From: Thermoleophilia bacterium
Lineage (GTDB): Bacteria; Actinomycetota; Thermoleophilia; Gaiellales; SKUG01
Assembly: GCA_025964435.1 (NCBI GenBank)
Contig: JAOPYV010000169.1
Coordinates: 1-51,397, forward strand
DNA length: 51,397 bases
Reading direction: 5' to 3'
The translations under genes and the position numbers were made by a program. Positions within the stretch are counted from its first letter, which is position 1. The number at the start of each line of letters is the position of its first letter. Below are positions 35,011-42,460 of this stretch, in pieces. Under the pieces are notes generated by a model. The model saw only the letters and a program-made list of their open reading frames with translations, had not been told where the DNA came from and did not search any database.

Positions 35011-35421
35011 TCAGCGCGAGACGAGCTGGATCGCGTTGCCGAAGAACTCGGCTGCGCGTCCGGAGAAGTACTTGACCATCTCGGCCTGTCCCTGCACGGG
35101 TGCCGCGTCGGCGACCTCGGTGGCGCGGTGCAGGTAGCTGAGGCCCTCGGTGAGCTGCTCACGGACACCGGCGTACGGGGCGAAGCCCTTGTCATTGGAC
35201 GCGTAGGTGAAGAGGTTGATCGCACCCTCGGCGTGGCGCACGCCCTGGAAGGCGAACCAACCGGGGATCGTGTCGCTGGTCGAGCGCGTGACGGCCTCGG
35301 CGGCGCTCAGCGCGCGGCTCGTGAGGTCCTTGATGCGATCGGCGATGCCAGCGATGCGCTCATCGGAGAAGCCAACCTTCGGCGGAGCGATCGGCGTGGT
35401 GTTGCTGGGCGTGATCTGCAT
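35011..35421 (-). CDS. Small helical protein, M-x-I N-terminal type
   Basis: Not recognised. A 136-residue protein starting MQITPSNTTPIAPPKVG, followed by helices (ERIAGIADRIKDLTSRALSA, VREQLTEGLSYLHRATEV) and ending VKYFSGRAAEFFGNAIQLV. ATG 35421 is preferred over ATG 35430 because AAGGA then falls at the right distance. No signal peptide. It is the first of four consecutive minus-strand genes after dnaE. The N-terminal pattern M-x-I-x-P recurs in unrelated proteins of this window. Confidence 0.65.
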   Translation of the reverse strand: MQITPSNTTPIAPPKVGFSDERIAGIADRIKDLTSRALSAAEAVTRSTSDTIPGWFAFQGVRHAEGAINLFTYASNDKGFAPYAGVREQLTEGLSYLHRATEVADAAPVQGQAEMVKYFSGRAAEFFGNAIQLVSR

Positions 35422-35518
35422 GTCAGACATCCTTGTCTCGGCGCCGCGCCCCTCCAGGGCGGCTATCGCGCGGAATGCTCTCACAACCGACGGATGTCGT
35501 GTCGCACACGTGCGCGAG

Positions 35519-38500
35519 TCAGCACAACGCTTCGTCACCCAGCAACTCGCGCAGCTCCTGGCGCAGGCCCGGCTCGATCTTGACGCGCCAGCCCTCACCC
35601 AGCCGCATGACCTGCTCGCCCTCCGCCATCTGCACGCGGAAGGTGACCTCTGCCTGACCGGGATAGTTCTTGAGGATCCGGCGCAGCTCGCTCATCGTGT
35701 GGGCGTCCTCGAAGGTCGACGAGGGTGCACGCACGGTCACGGCGTTGAGCTCGGGCGCCTCGTGCAGCGTCGAGACGCGCTCGGCCATCAGGTCGACGGA
35801 GCCGTCCTTCGCCTCGAGCCGCGCATCGAGGATGATGACGCGACGGTCGCCCTGCAGCTTCTCGCGCACCTGCTCGAAGACTGCCGGGAAGACGACGACG
35901 CGCACCGTCTGGCCATCCGTGCCCTCGAGCACGAAGAACGCCATCGGCTGCCCCTTCTTCGTGACGAGCGCGCGGTACTCCTGGACGATGCCGCCGACCT
36001 TCACCTTGTGGCGCTTGTCGATCCGCTCGCCACCCTTGCCGCGCTCCTCCTTGGGCGGGACGTAGCCCTCCTCCTGGACGCGGCGGTTGATGTCCTCGCC
36101 GAAGGCGACGACGTCGCCGATCGAATCGACGGTACGCGCTTCGATCGCATCGCGCCACTCGTCGATCGGATGGCCCGACATGTAGAGGCCGGTCGCCTCG
36201 CGCTCGAAGTCGAGCTTCTCGAGGAAGAGCCACTCCTGGCGCGCGATCGGCGGGAACTCCATCGCGAGGCTGTTCTCGTCGCCGTCCTCGGCACCCTCGC
36301 CGTTGGCGAGCAGGTCACCGAACAGGTCGTACTGGCCACTGGCCGCGTCGGCCTGCGTCTTCGCGCCGAGCTGCATCGCGCTCGGGATCGCGTCGTACTG
36401 GCCCTTGCGCGTGTCACCGGTGCAGTCGAACGCGCCGGCCTTCACGAGCGCCTCGACCACGCGCTTGTTCGCATGCTCCTTGGAGACGCGCTGGCAGAAG
36501 TCGTACAGGCTGTCGAAGGGCTTCTCCGCGCGTGCCTTGATGATCTCGTCGATCGCCGCGTGGCCGACGCCCTTCACGGCGGAGAGGCCGAAGCGCACCG
36601 CACCGTCGGGCATGACGCGAAAGTCGTGCACCGACTCGTTGACGTCCGGCGGCAGGACGTTAATGCCCATCTTCTTGGACGCGGAGACGAAGAACGGCAC
36701 CTTGTCCTTGGTGTGCATCACCGTCGAGATGAGCGCCGCCATGTACTCGGACGGGTGGTGACACTTGAGCCACGCCGTCTGGTACGCGATCAGTCCGTAG
36801 CACGCCGCATGGCTCTTGTTGAAGGAGTAGTCACCCGCCTTCTCGGCGTCCTCCCACAGGCCCGCCGCGACCTTCGCGTTGACGTTGTTGTTGCGGCAGC
36901 CGTCGAGGAACATCGGCTTGACCTTGTCGAGCACGGGGCGCAGCTTCTTGGCGATGCCCTTGCGCAGCTCGTCCGCCTGGCCGGGCGTGAAGTTCGCGAG
37001 CTTCCTCGCGATGAGCATGTACTGCTCCTGGTAACACGTGATGCCGTAGGTGTCAGCCAGGATCGATTCGAGCCGCGCATCCTCGTAGACGATGCTGTCG
37101 GGGTTGCGCTTGTTCGCCGCAAACGTCGGGATGTACTCCATCGGACCCGGGCGGTACAGCGCGACGAGCGCGATGATGTCCTCGAAGCGGGTCGGCTTGA
37201 CCTGCCGCGCCGCGCCCTGCATGCCCTCGGATTCGAGCTGGAAGACGCCGGTCGTGTCGCCGCGCGCGATCATCTCGAAGGTCGCGGGATCGTCGAGCGG
37301 GATCTGCGTGATGTCGAGGTCGAGGTCCTTGGAGTCCTTGACGAACTGCTTGACCTTCTTGAGCACGTCGAGGTTGCGCAGCCCGAGCACGTCCATCTTG
37401 AGCAGGCCGAGGTCCTCGACGTCCGCCTGCTCGAACTGGGTCACGACCTGGTCGCCGTGCTCGCCCGTGCGCACAGGAACGATGTCAGCCAGCGGGCGGT
37501 CGGAGATGACGACGGCGGCGGCGTGGATGCCGGTGTTGCGGACCATGCCCTCGAGCGGCATCGCCATGTCGACGACGGCCTTGACCGTCGGGTCGGAGGC
37601 GTACGCCTTGGCGAGGTCCATGCCCTCGGCCATGTTCTTCTTGAAGCTCTGGCCCGGGCCGTCGGGGATCAGCTTGGAGATCTGCTCGCCGATCGCGACC
37701 GGGTAGTCCATCACGCGCGCGGCATCCTTGACCGCGGCCTTCGGCTGCAGGCGCCCGAAGGTCGAGATCTGCGCGACGCGGTCGGAGCCGTACTTCTGCG
37801 TCAGGTAGCGGATGCAGGCCTCGCGACCTTCCTGCGCGACGTCGGTGTCGATGTCGGGCATCGAGATGCGGTCGGGGTTGAGGAATCGCTCGAACAGCAG
37901 GTCGTACTTCATCGGATCGAGGTCGGTGATCCACGTCGTGTACGCCACGATCGAGCCCGCCGCCGAGCCACGGCCCGGACCGATCGGGATGTCCTGCTCG
38001 CGTGCCCAGGCGATCCAGTCCCAGGTGATCAGGAAGTAGGCGGAGTAGCCCATGCGCGCGATCGTCGAGAGCTCGAAGTCGAGCCGCTCGCGAATCTCCT
38101 GGCTGGGGTTGTCGCCGTAGCGGATTCGCAGGCCGCTCTCGCACAGCTCGCGCAGGTAGCTGTCAGACGTGTGGCCCTCAGGACAGTCGAACGGCGGCAG
38201 CAGGTTCTCGCCGAGGGTCAACTTGACCTGGCAGCGTTCGGCGATCTCCTCCGTGTTCGTGAACCACTCGAGCGGATAGCCGAGCGGCTCGAACTGGCGG
38301 AACATCTCCTCCTGCGTCTTGAACCAGAACTGGTCGGTCGAGAACTTGAAGCGCTTCTCGTCGGCCAGGCGCGCCTTGGTCTGGATGCAGAGCAGCGCGT
38401 CGTGCGGCTTGGCGTGCTCCTGCAGCAGGTAGTGCACGTCGGAGGTGATCACGAACGGCAGGCCCAGGTCCTCGCCGATCTTGCGCAGCTTGGTGTTGAT

Positions 38501-39085
38501 CGCCTGCTGCGACAGGCCGGAGCGCTCGTCGACGACGCCGTTGTCCTGGATCTCGACGTAGAGGTTGTCGGCGCCGAAGATGTCTCGCAGGCGCGCGACC
38601 TCGCCGAGAGCGGCCTTGTCATCGCCGGCGAGGATGAACTGCTGGGTCTTGGACGCCATGCAGCCGGTCAGGGCGATCATGCCCGTCGACTTCTTCTCGA
38701 GCTGTGCGTAATCCGTGCGCGGCTTGTAGTACATGCCGTTGATGAACGCGTCCGAGGAGAGCGACATCAGGTTCTGCCAGCCGACGTTGTCGGCGGCGAG
38801 CAGCGTCAGGTGGGTCGTCTCCGAGCGCTTGCCGTCCTCGAGCGCGCGGATCGACTGGTCCTGCGTGAGGTAGGCCTCCATGCCCAGCACCGGATGGATG
38901 CCAGCCTTCGTCGCCTTCTTGTACAGGTCGACCGTGCCGGCCATCGTGCCGTGGTCGGTCAGGCCGACGTGTTTCATCCCGCATTCGCAGGCCCGCTCGA
39001 TCATCGGACCGACCTTGTTCGCACCGTCCAGGATCGAGTACTCGGAGTGGACGTGCAGGTGCGAGAAGGAGGGAGCAGAAGCCAT
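35519..39085 (-). CDS. dnaE: DNA polymerase III alpha subunit
   Basis: Replicative polymerase of 1188 residues. The N-terminal PHP domain starts FSHLHVHSEYSILDG (7-21) with LTDHGTMAG at 42-50. The palm has GPGRGSAAGS at 369-378 and the catalytic PDIDTD at 410-415. HhH and OB-fold regions follow, ending with the LRRILKNYPGQAEV-type domain. DnaE1-type layout. ATG 39085 is used: the ATG at 39094 overlaps the -10-like TAGAAT that lies 7 nt upstream of 39085, fitting a leaderless message. The opposite strand carries a long open frame that I regard as a shadow. Confidence 0.97.
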   Translation of the reverse strand: MASAPSFSHLHVHSEYSILDGANKVGPMIERACECGMKHVGLTDHGTMAGTVDLYKKATKAGIHPVLGMEAYLTQDQSIRALEDGKRSETTHLTLLAADNVGWQNLMSLSSDAFINGMYYKPRTDYAQLEKKSTGMIALTGCMASKTQQFILAGDDKAALGEVARLRDIFGADNLYVEIQDNGVVDERSGLSQQAINTKLRKIGEDLGLPFVITSDVHYLLQEHAKPHDALLCIQTKARLADEKRFKFSTDQFWFKTQEEMFRQFEPLGYPLEWFTNTEEIAERCQVKLTLGENLLPPFDCPEGHTSDSYLRELCESGLRIRYGDNPSQEIRERLDFELSTIARMGYSAYFLITWDWIAWAREQDIPIGPGRGSAAGSIVAYTTWITDLDPMKYDLLFERFLNPDRISMPDIDTDVAQEGREACIRYLTQKYGSDRVAQISTFGRLQPKAAVKDAARVMDYPVAIGEQISKLIPDGPGQSFKKNMAEGMDLAKAYASDPTVKAVVDMAMPLEGMVRNTGIHAAAVVISDRPLADIVPVRTGEHGDQVVTQFEQADVEDLGLLKMDVLGLRNLDVLKKVKQFVKDSKDLDLDITQIPLDDPATFEMIARGDTTGVFQLESEGMQGAARQVKPTRFEDIIALVALYRPGPMEYIPTFAANKRNPDSIVYEDARLESILADTYGITCYQEQYMLIARKLANFTPGQADELRKGIAKKLRPVLDKVKPMFLDGCRNNNVNAKVAAGLWEDAEKAGDYSFNKSHAACYGLIAYQTAWLKCHHPSEYMAALISTVMHTKDKVPFFVSASKKMGINVLPPDVNESVHDFRVMPDGAVRFGLSAVKGVGHAAIDEIIKARAEKPFDSLYDFCQRVSKEHANKRVVEALVKAGAFDCTGDTRKGQYDAIPSAMQLGAKTQADAASGQYDLFGDLLANGEGAEDGDENSLAMEFPPIARQEWLFLEKLDFEREATGLYMSGHPIDEWRDAIEARTVDSIGDVVAFGEDINRRVQEEGYVPPKEERGKGGERIDKRHKVKVGGIVQEYRALVTKKGQPMAFFVLEGTDGQTVRVVVFPAVFEQVREKLQGDRRVIILDARLEAKDGSVDLMAERVSTLHEAPELNAVTVRAPSSTFEDAHTMSELRRILKNYPGQAEVTFRVQMAEGEQVMRLGEGWRVKIEPGLRQELRELLGDEALC

Positions 39086-39092
39086 ACGCGGC

Positions 39093-39098
39093 ATTCTA
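39093..39098 (-). promoter_or_regulatory. -10 element of dnaE (leaderless type)
   Basis: TAGAAT on the minus strand, 7 nt before ATG 39085; no ribosome site. Confidence 0.5.
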
Positions 39099-39158
39099 CC
39101 TAGGGTTTCGGACGGGTAGCGTGTTGCTACTGGGGCGGCTCGAAGCCGCCGCGCGCAG

Positions 39159-39164
39159 TATCGT
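39159..39164 (+). promoter_or_regulatory. -10 element before the protease remnant
   Basis: TATCGT, 7 nt before ATG 39172, same geometry as at priA. A perfect 7-bp hairpin (39134-39140 with 39144-39150) lies just upstream. Confidence 0.4.
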
Positions 39165-39171
39165 TTGGGGC

Positions 39172-39848
39172 ATGAAGGTCGAATCAATTGCAGAGCAGCT
39201 CTATTTCGTGACGGTGCACATTACCTCCGTTGGCAAACAGGCGGTCGCCACGGGCACTGGCTTCATCCATTACTTCCACATGGAGGACGGATCGCGAAAC
39301 GGTGTCATCGTCACGAATAAGCACGTCGTGGAGCCAGCAACAACGGAACTTCACATCAAGTTCCTGAAGGGGGATGGCGCCGGCGCTCCCGCCCTCGGTC
39401 GAATTGACGTGAGCTTCAACGGTTCACGTGAGACCGCATCACTCCTCGCGGGCCAAGCCGTCGAAAAGCCCGATCTCCTGCTGTCACCCTCGAACCCAAA
39501 GCGCGACCCAAAGCCCTTCACACTTACCCTCGGAGCCAAGATGGGACAGAAGCGAGGAAAGGGCCCTGGCTCATTCGTCGGTGACACGAAACAGCATACG
39601 CTGTCGTTCTACCGCGAGCTGGTACAGACACTTCGGGGTGGACACCGAAAGCGCCGCGCCTCGGCGACACTCCGGTCGAGCGGCAGGTGCCGACTGCGGA
39701 CGAGGATGGTGGCGGCATCAGCTTCCAGCCCGCAGGAACCGTCGCAAGCAGTCCCGAGCCATCGGTTACTGGATACACGATCGTGCCATCGACGCCGAAC
39801 GTGGATGACGCCGGATCGATCGATGATACGGCCCCTGTGACGACGTGA
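39172..39848 (+). pseudogene. Degraded trypsin-like serine protease gene
   Basis: The first ~60 residues resemble the start of bacterial trypsin-like peptidases (IAEQLYFVTVHI, GTGFIHYF, IVTNKHVV with the triad His). No Asp/Ser triad segment follows, and from about residue 140 the frame to 39840 becomes Arg/Ser-rich noise. A different plus-strand frame opens at ~39584 and runs to TGA 39848 with normal-looking sequence (WTPKAPRLGDTPVERQVP), suggesting a frameshift, deletion or fusion of remnants. Codons are more AT-rich at position 3 than in neighbours, consistent with acquisition. It could still be a short intact gene. Confidence 0.5.
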
Positions 39849-39873
39849 CCGAACATTCCCGACGCGCTACAAT
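39845..39873 (+). promoter_or_regulatory. Promoter of the candidate small RNA
   Basis: GTGACC (39845-39850), a 17-nt spacer and TACAAT (39868-39873) form one of the best -35/-10 pairs in the window, placing transcription start near 39880. Confidence 0.55.
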
Positions 39874-39879
39874 GACGAG

Positions 39880-39957
39880 TATCGATTGACTGCGGTGACG
39901 GCGACGTCACCTCCGTTGAGAAAGGGCCGGGGGTCTTCTCCCCGGCCCTTTCCGTCT
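39880..39957 (+). ncRNA. Candidate antisense small RNA (type I antitoxin-like)
   Basis: A ~75-nt transcript is bounded by a good promoter and a 13-bp GC-rich terminator. Nucleotides 39882-39916 consist of three segments found again in the neighbouring small gene on the same plus strand: 39882-39893 = 40044-40055 (TCGATTGACTGC), 39895-39906 = 39995-40006 (GTGACGGCGACG), 39907-39916 = 40032-40041 (TCACCTCCGT). The minus-strand mRNA is therefore complementary to the RNA at its leader, coding region and ribosome site. A GGTGACG/CGTCACC hairpin at 39894-39911 presents two of them. No frame with a start signal is seen inside. Confidence 0.55.
39920..39952 (+). terminator. Terminator of the candidate small RNA
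   Basis: GAAAGGGCCGGGG (39920-39932) pairs perfectly with CCCCGGCCCTTTC (39940-39952) around a 7-nt loop, followed by CGTCTT. It may also stop the convergent small gene, whose stop codon is 6 nt away. Confidence 0.8.
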
Positions 39958-40029
39958 TCACCGCCCCCGCGTCTCGCGGAGCACCACGATCAGCGTGACG
40001 GCGACGACGAGCAACGTGGCCAATGCCAT
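39958..40029 (-). CDS. 23-residue single-helix hydrophobic peptide (toxin-like)
   Basis: A 24-codon frame with a very strong ribosome site, GGAGG 5 nt before ATG 40029. The peptide starts MALATLLVVAVTLIVVL and ends in a short charged tail with RETRGR, so it should insert in the membrane as one helix. Codons have the high-GC third positions of real genes, while the overlapping longer frame on the same strand does not in this part. Size and shape match type I toxins. Its gene converges on the candidate small RNA that carries sequence complementary to its ribosome site. Function is inferred, not shown. Confidence 0.55.
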   Translation of the reverse strand: MALATLLVVAVTLIVVLRETRGR

Positions 40030-40150
40030 GTTCACCTCCGTAGTCGATTGACTGCAGGCGATGGCATCCTTGGCACACGACTTCGTCGTTGCAGTCTTCA
40101 GGATGGCCCGCCACGATGTACGCACAGTCGTGTGACAATTGCGCGACGAA

Positions 40151-42370
40151 TCACGGACGCCCGACGACCGTCACCGTGACGCTCGCGCTGTAGCTGCCGG
40201 CGGGCGTGGTCGCAGAGGGGTTGAGGCGCCAGGCGATGCGTGCGGTGTCGGCGAGCGCGACGCCGGCGGTCTGGTGCAGGAGCGTGGTGGTGGACTGCTT
40301 GAGGCCCGCGTAGCGGTTGTTGGTGAAGTCGCCGAGCGGCCAGCCGGTCGTCGTCGCCGTGCCCCACTTGGCGAGGCGCGAGTCGACGATGCCAGTCGTG
40401 TCGAGCACGGTCAGGCCGGCCCAGCCGCTGGCGCCGCTGACTCCGCTTCCCCACACCGAGGGCACCGCGTCGGTGCCAGTCCAATCGGGCACGTTGCCGC
40501 AGGCGCAGGTCGCCCCCGCCGTGTCACTCTGGTCGGCGCCGTAGAGCCAGTAGCCCTGGGGATCGTCGCTGTCGACGGCGGCAGTGAACTCGACCACGTC
40601 GTCGGCGCCGACGGCCTGCATGCCCGCGTCGATCGTCACGTCGGTGATGTCGACCGAGATCGACGGCGCACGCGTCGTGAAGCTGCGGATCGGCGTGCTC
40701 CAGACGCCGACGTTGCCGACGCTGTCGGTCGCACGCGCTCGCCAGTAGTAGGTGGTGCTGTAGGCGAGCGGCGTCGGCGTGGTCCAGCTGGCCGGGGACC
40801 CGCTGACGATGCCGGCAGCGCTGGAACCGGTCCGGATCACGGTGCCACAGGTCACGTTGGAGCAGATCTCGAAGTCGACCAGCCCCGCGAGGCCCGGCGC
40901 GGGGTCGGTATAGGTGGCGGTCAGCAGCGGCGTGGGCGACAGGCCGGTCGCGGCGGCGAGCGGGGTGGTCGGCGCCGCAGCCGGAGCGCCCGAATCGACG
41001 CTCAGGTCCGGGGCACTTCCCGTGTTGTCGACCGGCGTGCCGCGGGCGAGCCACGGCCCGGGGAAGCCGTAGGAGTCGACCGCGCAGGCGCGCCATGAGT
41101 AGTCGGTGTTGGTCGTCAGGCCAGTGACGGTGGCTGCCGCGTTGACCCCGGTGCCCGCCGTCGGGGCTGCCACGCCGGTGCCCGCCCAGACCGACCCCGC
41201 CTGGGTGATGCCACAGGTCGCGGCGAAGCCGCTTCCGGTCGTGCGCACCTCGACCCACGGCGTCAGCGTCTCGCTCCCCTGCGGGTCCGCGAACCGGGCG
41301 CGCAGCACGAGGTTGGCGACGGCCCCGAAGCGTGTCCACGCGCCGCCGACGATCGCGGTCGACGCATCGGATTCGAGCTGGGCTGCCAACGTCGGTAACG
41401 ATGGCGCCAGCGGATCGGCATACGCCACCCGGGTCGTCATCGGATCGGATCCGTACGCCACCCACATCCGCGTGCCGGTCCACTCCATGACCGCGTAGCC
41501 GAAGACCGTCTGTCCCGTCAGCAGCTCCGGTGTCGTGTAGCGGTAGTCGCTGCCGTCCCACCACCCGAGGCTCGCGCCGACCGCCGAATCACGTGCGAGA
41601 TAGAGCCGTCCATCGATGAAGGTGATCGAGGGCAGCAGGCTGTAGGCACCATCGCCGACGACCTCGGTCGAGTGCGCGGTCCACGCGCCCGCCACCAGCC
41701 GCGAGACTCGTGCCTGCCCGCCGGTCGAGCTCCAGGCGACGTAGAGCTCGGTTCCATCCCAAGCGAGGTTCGGATAGGTGTTGCCGGTGCCGCCGCCGGG
41801 CGTGCCCTGCGCGACCCACGCGCTGCCGTTCCATCGAGCGACCGTGGCGTTGCGGCTGGCGTCCTGCCGCGCGGCGTACAGCGCGCCGTTGGCCCAGAGC
41901 AGGTCGGGCGTCGAGAAGAGCGCGGAGGTGGCGCCGTACGCCGCGATCGTCGTCCAGCCCGCGCCGTTGTAGTACGCGACCCGCATCTGGTTGCTGTCGT
42001 CATTCCAAGCGACCCAGGCCTTGGTGCCATCCCACGTGATCGAGGGCATCTTGTGCATGGTCCCGCTGGCCACCGGCGCGGCGTAGGCGGTCCACACGCT
42101 GCCGTTCCAGCGCTTCACCGAGACGCCGTGCGTCTCGGTCGCCCACGTGACCCAGAGGCCCGTGCCGTCCCACGCGATGTCCTGGGCCGGGGCGACGGCC
42201 GAGTTGGCGGTGCCGGGGTTGGTGATCGGCGTCCAGGCCGCAGCGCCGACAAGATCGGGCTGCAGCAGGAGGCCGACGACCAGCGCGAGGCAGGCGATCA
42301 GCGTGCGAGCGGTCGCCGCGCGCCTGAGACGCGCGCGACACCCAACACCTGAAATGACCGAGTCCTGCAC
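40151..42370 (-). CDS. Secreted beta-propeller/Fn3-like surface protein
   Basis: A 739-residue exported protein. An arginine-rich start and the hydrophobic run LIACLALVVGLLL form a signal peptide. Residues ~50-330 hold about six repeats of ~45-50 residues built around WDGTxxWVAW and variants, the pattern of a beta-propeller. Then come Fn3-like modules (TNTDYSWRACAVDS, STTYYWRARATDSVGN) and a C-terminal domain shared with the protein ending at 310 (RLAKWG, LLHQ, PAGSYSASV). GTG 42370 is the only start in frame; a TAG immediately precedes it. Role probably in adhesion or surface binding, by inference. Confidence 0.75.
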   Translation of the reverse strand: MQDSVISGVGCRARLRRAATARTLIACLALVVGLLLQPDLVGAAAWTPITNPGTANSAVAPAQDIAWDGTGLWVTWATETHGVSVKRWNGSVWTAYAAPVASGTMHKMPSITWDGTKAWVAWNDDSNQMRVAYYNGAGWTTIAAYGATSALFSTPDLLWANGALYAARQDASRNATVARWNGSAWVAQGTPGGGTGNTYPNLAWDGTELYVAWSSTGGQARVSRLVAGAWTAHSTEVVGDGAYSLLPSITFIDGRLYLARDSAVGASLGWWDGSDYRYTTPELLTGQTVFGYAVMEWTGTRMWVAYGSDPMTTRVAYADPLAPSLPTLAAQLESDASTAIVGGAWTRFGAVANLVLRARFADPQGSETLTPWVEVRTTGSGFAATCGITQAGSVWAGTGVAAPTAGTGVNAAATVTGLTTNTDYSWRACAVDSYGFPGPWLARGTPVDNTGSAPDLSVDSGAPAAAPTTPLAAATGLSPTPLLTATYTDPAPGLAGLVDFEICSNVTCGTVIRTGSSAAGIVSGSPASWTTPTPLAYSTTYYWRARATDSVGNVGVWSTPIRSFTTRAPSISVDITDVTIDAGMQAVGADDVVEFTAAVDSDDPQGYWLYGADQSDTAGATCACGNVPDWTGTDAVPSVWGSGVSGASGWAGLTVLDTTGIVDSRLAKWGTATTTGWPLGDFTNNRYAGLKQSTTTLLHQTAGVALADTARIAWRLNPSATTPAGSYSASVTVTVVGRP

Positions 42371-42429
42371 CTAGCAGTCATCGGATGCCGGGCCACAACT
42401 TCGATCACAGGCGCGAAGTGATTGAGGAT

Positions 42430-42446
42430 GGTAGCGATTAGCTACC
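42430..42446 (-). terminator. Hairpin downstream of the GDPD gene
   Basis: GGTAGC and GCTACC pair around a 5-nt loop, 14 nt past the GDPD stop and before the next minus-strand gene. Confidence 0.35.
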
Positions 42447-42460
42447 GAAGGTGAACGGCC

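Noticed and set aside
35207..39103. A 1298-codon open frame antisense to dnaE
   Set aside because: Its Val/Asp/Leu/Ala/Arg-rich translation is the typical reverse-complement shadow of a high-GC gene. dnaE is certain and the antisense frame shows no domain.
39524..40138. A 204-codon minus-strand frame starting TTG 40138 whose first ~30 residues are Cys/His-rich (a CQGCH motif)
   Set aside because: The start looks zinc-ribbon-like, but from ~40029 downward codon choice becomes poor exactly where the 23-residue peptide frame has good codons, and the rest is antisense to the protease remnant. Kept as the main alternative reading of the toxin-like locus.
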